A DNA stretch of 64,000 nucleotides from Diprion similis (lineage: Eukaryota > Arthropoda > Insecta > Hymenoptera > Diprionidae). This document shows positions 13,474-23,500 of the stretch, one piece after another. How positions within the stretch are numbered: position 1 is the first letter of the stretch; every line of letters begins with the position of its first letter. The notes under the pieces are model-generated. The model saw only the letters and a list, made by a program, of their open reading frames with translations, was not told the DNA's origin and did not search any database. Both the position numbers and the translations under genes were made by a program. Location of the stretch: positions 4,278,001 to 4,342,000 of the forward strand of contig NC_060105.1 in NCBI RefSeq assembly GCF_021155765.1, given 5' to 3'.

Positions 13474-16035
13474 ATGTCTTCAGAGGATATAACGACCCTG
13501 GCGTCCGCCGTTTTGCACGATGAGGACGAGACGACCGTGGATGACGAGGGCAGCTCGATCCTCGTCGCAAAATCAGTGACGATGGTTTGTCTCTGCCTGG
13601 TCAGTATTTGCATAGGACTCATCCCCGTCCAGGTGGCAAGATGGTTCAAATGGACATCGAACGAGATAAGTCCGAGGTAAATCAGTGCTAGCGAGAAGTC
13701 GACGATCCTCGTCCTCTCGTCGTCAGATCTAACGGAGATCGTTTCCCCCCCTCAGATCTGCGAAGATCATTGACTGTCTGCTGGGTTTCGGAGGCGGCGT
13801 TCTTCTCAGCACAACTTTCCTCCACATTTTACCGGAGGTTGCCGAAGGGGTTGAAAAACTGGTGGATAATGGCTCGCTGCCCTCCCTCTCGGTATCGTTG
13901 GCGGAGCTGCTCATGTGCTCAGGGTAAGTACGACCGCGATTTAAGAAGTGAAGTGAAGCGAAGTGCAAGCAGCGTTTCGAGAGACCCTCTTAATACGCCC
14001 CGTTCGTTCCCCTCCTACGCAGATTCTTCCTCATGTACCTGGTCGAGGAAGTGGTCCACGTATACCTCGGCAGGGACGACAAGAGGCGGAAAAGGTTATC
14101 GGAGAATTCAAAGACGATCAAAGATGTCAATAACAGTACCAACGACCTGGTCATCGAGAACGGAGCTTCTTCCAGTCCGCAACCCCATCCTGGGTAAGAT
14201 GCTGCAATTATCATCAGGATAAATTACATCCTTGAACATGGCACTCAAGGTTCTTTCAAAGTGCGCAGTACTTCATCCGAGTAGCGCAATTTGTACCGGA
14301 AATGATGAAGTCTCGTTCCAGATACGGCCATGGCCACAGCCACATTCCCCTTCCGGCCGACGACGACGATGATTACGTGGTCAGTTCTCTGAGAGGGTTG
14401 CTAGTCGTTCTTGGTCTCTCGGTCCACGAACTTTTCGAGGGATTGGCCATCGGCTTGTCGAGCACTGCGAGTGACGTCTGGTGAGCGATTCGAATTACGC
14501 TGTCTCACAATCATAGACAATCATGGATCCACGTGGGATTCCGGACAGTCTCTAATACCCGTATTTCCATCTTCAGGTACCTCTTCGGCGCGGTAGCAGC
14601 GCACAAGTTCGTCATCGCCTTCTGCATCGGCATCGAGCTCGTCACGGCAAGGACCCGGTTTCCCCTGATGATCGTTTACATTTGTACTTACGCTGTCGTG
14701 TCCCCGATCGGAGTCGGAATCGGGATGATCATGACCGGGGGTGAAAGCGCTGCGGACAGCGGACCCGTAGCTGTGATTCTGCAGGTAATTAGTCCAGGAC
14801 TTAGAATGAGAATTCGATAACGGCGGATTCACGATCGAATTACATACAATTCGTCTATAATCCTTTGCAGGGACTCGCCACAGGGACGCTACTTTACGTT
14901 GTGTTCTTTGAAATCCTGAGGAAGCAGCGTCACGGAATAATCCAATACTTGTCGGTGCTCATCGGGTTTCTTCTCATGGTCACGATCCAGTTTTCATGTG
15001 AGTATATCATCTGGCACTTATCATCATCGCTCATCCGATTTCAAAGAGGAATCGTTCTTCTTCTCGGTCAGTAGTTGTATCTGCACAAATTTTTTATGAA
15101 GAAACTTGAAGCTTGAAAAGCGGAAAACTTGTGATACTGCACGCGGACTTATAGTCATAAACGTATCGTTTTACCGTGAAATCGAGAACCGGTTCTGCAG
15201 AGGAAATATGATACTTTCCGCTCGTATCACGTGACCCGCATCACTGCGTTTCGTTGGTCAGAAATATATGAATCTAAAATGTGTATATACCATACGCAAA
15301 TCTACACTGCCGGGAAGAAAAACTTTGTTAATTTTAACAATTTTCCAAGCAACATAGTTTGGTAGCGCCTCTGACATTTCGATAGTGAATTATTACAAAA
15401 TAATAATGAATTATAATTAAAAGAGAAAGTAATGCTTATCGAGTAAAATTACTGTTTTCTACTAACGAACGTGATGGAATTAAAAATTTAATCGCAGCAC
15501 TAAAAATGTGATAATTAATACCAAAAATTGAAAAAAAAAATAATTGGCATTTGCACAAATTATTTCCATCACGTACGTACTTATGAAAAATTCAAAACTC
15601 ATCCTTGCACACTCACAATTTTCATGTGCTGAATTTCTCTCTTTCGGTATTTCCCCCATGCATGCATTAATTCGAAAGATACGCATCGATATCTCGCATC
15701 GTATATATAAACATATTAAAATTCCGGGCACAACTCGTTCGTCGTTTTTCGCACGAGCCATTGCGATTTGGGTTGGAGTACCGTCGGTCGATTCAATTTG
15801 AACTACGTGCTGGCTCAACACGTACGGTAACACACCTCACCTAGATTCTGAATGATTAAAAATCCCTCCTACTAACTATACACAAACTCAAAACAATTTT
15901 CATCCCTTCCTGTGCGCACAACACTTTCAGACTCTTTATCTAAACAGACATACTAATCCCGTTGTTTCTCTGCTTCTTTTCATACCCGTTTCTGGTGGAT
16001 TTACAGTGGGCAACGAACACTCGCACTCTCACTAA
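13474..16035 (+). CDS. ZIP (SLC39) metal transporter, ZIP1/2/3-like
   Basis: Spliced coding segments: 13474-13676, 13756-13923, 14023-14193, 14322-14480, 14577-14784, 14871-14997 and 16007-16035. All have GT-AG borders and the frame closes at 354 codons plus stop. ZIP proteins of this subfamily sit in the plasma membrane or endomembranes and carry zinc, and sometimes iron or manganese, into the cytosol. Eight membrane segments are visible at about residues 29-51, 72-94, 112-138, 204-226, 235-257, 262-285, 297-318 and 325-344. Family marks are GFGGGVLL in segment 2, HELFEGLAIGL (H216, E220) in segment 4 and AAHKF (H243, K244) in segment 5; the last two line the metal path. The cytosolic loop (139-203) carries GHGHSH at 183-188, a typical metal-binding patch. 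The last exon adds GNEHSHSH after a 1-kb intron. A second ZIP gene follows in the same orientation. The exact metal cannot be told from sequence. Confidence 0.88.
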
Positions 16036-16093
16036 CGAAGTACTAACAACTCGGCATTAACCTTCGGTGCTACACAGACAATTAAAAGAGTAG

Positions 16094-16099
16094 AATAAA
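16094..16099 (+). terminator. Poly(A) signal of first ZIP gene
   Basis: AATAAA lies 59 bases after the TAA of the small last exon, giving a short 3' UTR. It is the first canonical signal downstream and supports the last-exon call. Confidence 0.5.
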
Positions 16100-18493
16100 C
16101 CAAAAATAATTTTACACCTGCACCTGAATCTGCCTGGATGAACGAGGAGGACGTAAGGACGTCGTGATCGCCGATCACAGCTCTGCAAGTGATGCAGCTC
16201 TCTTACAAGGCTCTGTACTGCATGTTTTGATCGCCAACGAAAGGCGACGAAAAGTAGGTGATAGGATAACAGACTCATCATAAGGGATGATGCATGTAAA
16301 TAGGATAGGCTTAAGGACGGACGATTCATATTGGGAGTAGATAGAATACCTATATAGTATAATAATTGCGTTAGAATTGAGACGAGGACAATTCTATATT
16401 GATATTTGTAGAAATGAAATTGCTCCATTTTTTATACCATATATTAAATACGATATTTTTTACTTTTGTTTTTACACTAACGAACTAACCAATCCTTTTC
16501 CTTTTTCTCTTGCTTGAAATACTAACCGCACTAGTGACATACGTGTACCAATCATTGGCACATTCAGACCCAATTATTGACGCTTTTATTTCCCAAGATT
16601 ATAAATTGATGGCACAAATGGTGAATTTCTTGACGACTAAAATCAATCGCTACAGGATTTAACGCTACACAATTATTTTTTAGTAATTTTATAACTAAGG
16701 ATCAAACAGATAGAAACAAAAACAGTCAATAAATGGGACAGGGTCGATAACTGGTACACTTACCTCAACTCCGTCGCATGGTTTTAACATAATAATGATA
16801 CGATACGTATCCATATACACTCGCGTGCATCACCAGATCGCCAATTAGTTAATTATCGGTGCTGTTTCATTCACATCCCCCATTACATCACATTTACTCA
16901 AATTCATGAATAATAAATTACTGTGCCAACAACTCGGCGTTTCTTGCTGCGAAGTGTAGGCGACACACTTAACCCCGCCCTTGTATTAACCAGATGTTCC
17001 ACGTAATTGTATATTAATAAATAATTACCCGGTGTGCTCGTTGTAAATGAATGCATTAGATTTACGCAATATCTGTCGTATACAGAATTTTCCGTAAAAT
17101 TTTTCATGTCCCACTTTTTCCAAATTATTATTTATCCTTGTGATTAAAGACGCGCCACGGTTTTAACGTCTGTTTGATACTGAGAATGACAGCAACAAGC
17201 AAGTACTGTCTATAAACGTCTTTTATTTGACAAAAAAAAAGGTTTGTTTCGAAGTTGTCAAAGTTGCTTTTCCATTTTTGCTACCCACAATACGCGGTCT
17301 GTTTGCCCTGAGACTAAAAGCAGTTTCTGCAATCTACAGATCTCTACCTACGGCGTATGCACATACTTACTTACACACACTCATTTCACTTGATCACTGC
17401 TGACCCAGATATCATTTGTTCACCGGTCAAGGCGTGCCTGTAGGTATTAACTCGTACACATGCTCGCCTGTGCAATAATGAATACTAGGGTGACAGTGCG
17501 ATCGTTCGCGCATATAGTGTAAAGTCACTTTACCTGACAATGCTTCGAGTATAATGGCATTATCATGTCTGCATCAGCATTATAACCGAAGACGATAATA
17601 CGTGCGCAAGTTTTCTTGCCAGCCTTTTTACACGTCCCGGAAAACCGATACTGTACATATCGGCAATGAATTATTTCACGCCCGTGACATTATATCGAAG
17701 AGCGTGAAATTATATTTCTGGCGTAAAATTCCGCGCAAAAATTCCTCACGGCCGACATTGAACAACTTCCGTCAAAAAACGGTTCAACCTTCAAACCTGG
17801 TTCAAGATCGTTAGACAGGGCTTGTTTTTCAACAAAGAATTATCGACTGGTACCCAACGATGCGCACTTTCCCGATCACCACGCGTGTGGCAGTATACAT
17901 CGCGGAGGGTGAAAATTTTCTTCATCCCTTCATCTCGCGTTTGCGAAAATCTCTTCTCGCCTTTCTCCGTTTCTCCGTTCCGCGAAGAGAGCCAGCTGTG
18001 GTATCCCCTTCCGGTTCGCGGGGTGCGGTGTGAGAAAAGAGCTCGTGAAAAAGGAAGGAGGCGGAAAAATATATCAGCATTCACCGGAGGCCGAGGACGG
18101 CGTATACGCGAAAAGCGGCTCGAGGAGGGCATGCGCGAAAAGGTGAGAGGGAGAGAGCGGAGAGCTAAAAGCAAGGAGAACTCATGAACACCGCGTTTCC
18201 ACGCAGCCAGGAGAGCACCGGCACCGGCAGTGGGGGAGGGACAATGGTAACCGAGCGTGAGCGACCATCGGAAGCTACCTACATCTGCTTAGAAAGCTCA
18301 GTGGCTCGTCAACCAGCGAGCGTTTCTCCCGATCCGTGTATCCGGTGCACCGGGCGTGTAACGCGATTTGCAGAATTGGAAATGACCGTGTAACAAGTTG
18401 ACACGCGGTCGCAGAAGCTCCGGCCGTGCGGCACGGCTCTGCCCCACCGAGCCTCTTGCTTCCGCCGCCCCCCGGGGACGGAAGACAAAACCG
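16100..18493. other. Spacer between the two ZIP genes, proximal part
   Basis: I see no coding exon I can support. The stretch is AT-rich up to about 17,800, then shifts to GC-richer DNA (17,850-18,500) with purine-rich GAGAGG tracts. This composition is compatible with a promoter-proximal region of the downstream gene. The open frames here have non-ATG starts or overlap on both strands and show no family motif. Confidence 0.45.
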
Positions 18494-18529
18494 TATAAAT
18501 CATCCGGCGATAGTCTGTGCCGTCAGAGA
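18494..18529 (+). promoter_or_regulatory. Candidate core promoter (TATA plus initiator)
   Basis: TATAAAT at 18,494-18,500 is followed by GTCAGA with its A at 18,525, a spacing of 31 bases that fits a TATA/initiator pair. It lies at the downstream edge of a GC-rich segment. The next gene on this strand is the second ZIP gene, with its ATG at 20,574, so I infer that this may be its promoter with a spliced leader. Possible GTGAAA donors occur about 150 bases downstream and a weak acceptor CCTACAG at 20,434, but no leader structure is certain. Confidence 0.35.
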
Positions 18530-20573
18530 TTTTGGGAAACTCCATGATCCAGTGACAGTGCGCGATGCGTGCAGCCCGAAGTTGGACATCGACTTTCTAA
18601 ACCAGCACGCGACACTCGCAATTCTCTCGGAAGTTTTTCTCATTCTTCTTTTAAATCGAGTTGGTGAAAAGTTACCTGGTGAAAGGAATCGCGTACCGAA
18701 AATCATCGGAAGTTCTGGCCAGGGGTTTGGTCTCTTGGCGTTCTCCTGTAGACTATATAGTTTGTTTCAAGTTTTCTTACACTTTATTAACGAGAACACC
18801 GTAAATTGTTCCGAACGTTTTTTTTCAGTTTTGATTAAATAATTCGTATCAGCAAACTACCTGCCACCCTGCCGCCGCGATATCACTTGAAAAATTCAGG
18901 TGACTGGGATTTAAGACCCGAGATATGTTATTTGCTCGTGATTATGTCCCGCTAGATGTAACTGTTCAATTTGAATCGTCGCCACGAGGCCGCAGAACGT
19001 ACTTGCCGGGTGCTCGTCCTGTTTACCATTATTCATATTCGGTTTTACGGTCATCGACTCCGAACGTCGGACCACGAGGCTTGGGCGAGCCTCTTGTCTT
19101 AAGTCTGTTGCACGTTATACCCACGTGAGAAGGAACACCGTGTCGTATATACGATTTCGAAAGAATGCCGGCGGAATTCGTTCCGCCGTATGTCGCTTCT
19201 CATCCGGGAACAATAAGACGCTGAACGCACTAAACCGCGTTGCTTAACACGGACGGTTTCAATGCCGCAACGTGCCAGCCGTGAGAACCCATAGATTACG
19301 ATGACAATCTAACGGAGAGACGGGAAACCGCTGTGAAAACGCGATTGTTGTGGCAAATGTGCTTTTCCGCATGCCTGTTCCACCTAGTTCCGATCATTTC
19401 TACTCCCAATGTTATATACACACGCGGTTCTTGCCGTGCGAACGCAAGTGCGAAATAAGCAGACGATAAAGAAGCACCGCCAGTAGGTAAACTGAATATT
19501 AAACGAGTACACTGTTGTCAGAAGATGACAGAGTGAAATGCGGCCCATCTGGCCATCAGGCTATGTATGTACAATATACACACATACATGACTCAAGTCC
19601 TCGACCTGGCAGGTGGTTTGCCGCGCAGTTGACGCGCCTAATATCCGCAAATTACTGACACGTACAGTACCAACAGAGATGATGATTTGCTATACCGTTA
19701 TCGAAGAGTGGCACGCGTCGTAAAAAAAATGTGCAAGAAAGAACCCGAAGATACGGATTCGGTGTGATTAGAGGATGATGGATAATTTAGAGGGGAGGTA
19801 AAGGGAGGATAGCAATAATAATAATAACAACAACTATGATGATAAAAATAATAGAGTAATAAGGAAGAGAAGAATACAAGAAAAGGGGATATTATGAAGA
19901 GCTACGTGACGGTGCAATATCGCTCTGCTTCTCAGATCTGGGTCACGTTCGCGAGCCTTGGAGGCAAATTGGCGCTGCATGGAGGATAGATAAAAGAAAA
20001 GAATTGTAGAAAAAGGAGGGACGAAAGGCGTTTTTTGGCGACCGTCGACACTTGTACCATGGTTGGTGTGATATGGGCGGAGCTTGGTGCTGGTATAACT
20101 ACCTGGTACCACGGTTACTATCAGAATGTACCTAGACGGCGATGAGGGTATAGCGTGGTACCAACCTAGGGGTGCGAGTCAAAGTTCCGAGTTGTCAAAC
20201 ATCCGAAAGACTAAGATTCCGAATGGCCAAAAGCTCGAATGGTCAGAATCGAAAGGCTTCTCGGCGTGTTGTGGAGGAGTTGCATTAATCGTTCGGACTT
20301 TTGACCATTCGGAACTTCGACCTGCACCCTTGGTACGCCTGGCACACGTTCGCCAAAAAACGTCTGAGGAGGAAAAACGTTTTTGTTCGCTTAAATTATT
20401 AAAAAAAAAAAATCAATTTTAACCGATCCTACAGAATCTTCGACGTGGAAAAGTGTTATCCGGATGACAATACGTGCTGGACGATGAAGTGATCCTATTC
20501 ACTGAAACGTGAGAAGGACGTATACGACAATTTATATTCGCAAGTAAACCATAGAAAAAACAAATCAACGAGA
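18530..20573. other. Non-coding DNA upstream of second ZIP gene
   Basis: No supported exon is visible except possibly leader sequence just before the ATG at 20,574. A short AAT/AAC-rich simple tract lies at about 19,815-19,852. The inverted-repeat element at 20,152-20,340 sits only 230 bases upstream of the start codon. Confidence 0.45.
20152..20340. mobile_element. Small inverted-repeat element (MITE-like)
   Basis: The left end (GCGTGGTACCAA then GGGGTGCGAG, AAAGTTCCGA, TTGTCAAAC, TCCGAA) matches the reverse complement of the right end (GCGTACCAA, GGGTGCAGG, GAAGTTCCGA, TGGTCAAAA, TCCGAA). The inverted arms are about 50 bases at roughly 80 percent identity by eye. The centre holds further copies of the CCGAATGGxCAAAA motif in both orientations. 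It has no coding capacity. The structure is that of a non-autonomous inverted-repeat transposon; the target-site duplication and family are not determined. Confidence 0.5.
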
Positions 20574-23500
20574 ATGGAGGCGATGGAACCAATAATTGAT
20601 ACTGCTGGAAAGACAGCTGCTGTGAACAACGGAGCCGTTGGCATTTTGCTGGCGAAGATCGGGGCGATGCTGGTCCTTGGAATCGGATCTCTCAGCGTAG
20701 GATCCCTACCCCTCTGCATCAACAGATGCAGATTAAGTCGGGGCAGTGCGAGCACCGCTGAAGTAAATATAGAATACGATATCCGCACAGATTGAGTAAA
20801 GATATGGATTATGGATAGTTTGTTATTGTTTTTTATTTTAATTTTTTTTTTGGGGCAAAGATCGTATCAGCTTCGTGTGAAAGGTTGCAAAGGAAAGACC
20901 GCGCGATCGATCGTAAAATCGTTTTCAGATTTTTCGCACATTCTACACGTCTCTTACGAACTCATGGCACGTTATGCTCATTTCAATTTGGAATTCTATA
21001 ACTTCGGTCTCTGATGGCTGAGCTTTAAAATCCTTCCTCCGGAGGAACCGTGAAATTATCTTAAAATTTATTCTGCAGACACGTATCGCGTAAACTGTAC
21101 ACCATTTGGCTGAGAAAATGTCGTTACGTTCGTTTTAATGGCGTACAGCGTCAAAGTTATTGCTTAATTAAAACCACTGTATTTATTTACACCTAAATAT
21201 ACTGTGGACCGGATAAACATACTCTTGGTACATAATTTAATTTTTCTTTTTTTTTTGCTAATGATCGAGTGATTACTTTTCCGCTAAATTAGAGTGTAGG
21301 TTCGTAAGGGTCCAAAGTAATTAACGTAATGAAAAATCGTCGTCGTATTCTCTCCGGTCTTCCGTACAAGGTAAAAGTTTTCCAACCGCACCCGAACACG
21401 TATACTTGGTATAATCTGTTGTTATTTAAATTTTCTAAAGATTGTACGAATCAATTGACTACCAACGAACCCTCGACAAGCTGTAAAAATGGAAGTAGAT
21501 GATAACGGCACGATAACGTAGGTTAATCGAATCTTGAAACAGGGTTTGCTGACGTCGCTGCTCCTGTGTTTCGGTGGCGGTGTCCTGCTCTTCACGTCGT
21601 TTGTCCACCTGGCACCGGAAGTGCGTCAGAGCGTGGAGAAGCTGCAGGAGAGCGGCGAGCTGATGAAGTTGGGGGGCGGCTTGGGTCTGGCCGAACTGTT
21701 GCTCTGCGGTGGTTTCTTCTTCGTCTACCTAGTGGAAGAGGCGGTGCACGCGGCGCTGGACCGGAAACCAGAACCGACGGAGGCTGCGCTGCACCGCAGC
21801 GTCTCGCTGCGAAGATGCAACCGAAGCTCGAGCGGGAGTCGAAGAAGCCGAGAGGCGGGGAGGAGCGGGGATAAATCTCTGACTCCGGACGCCCGGATAT
21901 CCCCAATGACTCAGGACCGCGCCTACGAGTCCGACTCTGACAACCCCGGCATCTTCGCCACCCGGAACTCGAGACTCCACCAGGATGACCCGGGCTATGA
22001 AAAGAACGGCAACCTCGCGGGGAAGGTAAACGGGGGCTCGACGTGCCCTTGCGACGCATCGGCAAACCCGACGAGGAACAGCTTCGGGAACACGATTCCA
22101 CTGACGCAGAACGAGCGTAGTTATCTGTCGCAGAACCTGCAGGTCCCTCGGGGGTTGGACGGCGCGGAAATCGACGGTAAGGCAAATCCGCTCTGCGGAA
22201 ACTCCTCGGCATCGTCCGCGTCGACGTCCTCGCCCCCGGCCTCGACGCTCCCTCCGAACGCCTCCGTCCGGGGACTGCTGACCGTGATAGCGCTGTCGTT
22301 TCACGCGATATTCGAGGGCCTCACCGTCGGCCTCGAGCCCTCCATGCCTTCCGTGATATACCTGACCGCCGCCATCGCCACCCACAAATTGGTGATCGGA
22401 TTCTGCGTGGGGATGGAGATGGTAGCGGCTGGGGCGAACGCCAGGATAGTCCTCGGCTATCTCGTCGTCTTCTCCGTCGTCACACCCATCGGCATCGGGA
22501 TCGGACTCATCATCGGACGCCTCGAGGACCCCAGTGAAGGACTCGGACCCCTCCCAACCCTCCTGCAGGGTTTCGCCGCCGGCACTCTTCTTTACATTGT
22601 ATTTTTCGAAGTACTCGCGAGGGAGAGGGCCAACGAGAAAAGCGGATTGCTCCAGCTCGCCGCCATCCTCGTTGGCTTTATGTTCATGCTGGGACTCCAG
22701 TACGCCAGTGAGTTAGAGATAGTGAAAAACTCTTTGATGGTGTTTACGGTGAAAACCCTTAATCTCATTTCCGTTTTCCTCATGCATTGTTTCTCGAATT
22801 TCCTCTTTTGCAACAGTTTTTCTTTTTTTTTTTTTCTTCTTCTTCTTTCCACCTCTCCTCATCCCTATTTTTATTTTCATTTTCTCACCTGTTCTCGCCA
22901 ATCTTCAGAGCGCCGCATCAATGTAGTATACATACGTGTTTACGTTAAAATCAATCTCTTCAAAGGGTCGCGGAAAGTCTCAGGTGCAGGGTCAGTAGGT
23001 ATTTCGGGCGAAGGTCGGACGAGCAACTCCGTACCGGGCTAACCCGCCGGTACAGATTCCCACCCCTGCCTTCTCTCACCCCCTTTACATCCCGCTTTCC
23101 CACTGCTATGCTACCCGCATATAGGTAACTAATTTTGCGCACCTTGCACGGCACTCGTCGATATGCATATACATAAATCCCACACGTGTTTCGGCAAATC
23201 ATGGATCACCACTTCTGCACGCTGTATTAAAGGAGGATATTACTGTGCATGCATATGAAATGTGTACCCGCGTGTTTTAAATTCCTCCGATAACTTGAAG
23301 TTACTGTCCTGTGATTCGTAGCAATTTGGAACCAGCGCGTCCCTACTAAAAATGACTATGTGATAGATCATAAGATGTTATGACCGAAATCAACACATAA
23401 TTTATTACATGATTTATCTTGTGAGTTTGAAAAAACTGTGAAAATTACGTAATAAATTACAAAAGTACGAATCGTCAAATGTACTAGATCAAAAGTCATA

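Noticed and set aside
13770..14222. 150-codon frame over the first ZIP gene
   Set aside because: It overlaps two ZIP exons and the intron between them in the wrong frame. The spliced ZIP frame explains this DNA.
15001..15074. Read-through end of first ZIP protein (tail ending LLLGQ)
   Set aside because: It ignores a GTGAGT donor that matches in phase and place the donor of the paralogue. Splicing to 16,007 gives a His-rich tail like that of the paralogue.
17861..17867. TGCGCAC as a metal response element
   Set aside because: The seven-base MRE core is degenerate and expected every couple of kilobases by chance. Single hits here and in other spacers are not clustered near the promoters.
18426..18842. 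138-codon frame around the orphan promoter
   Set aside because: It begins at a non-ATG codon and spans the TATA box and start site, so it cannot be translated from that promoter as drawn. No motif is seen.
21592..22385. Two minus-strand frames over 200 codons
   Set aside because: They are antisense shadows of the GC-rich second ZIP exon, rich in Arg, Pro and Ser, with no family motif.
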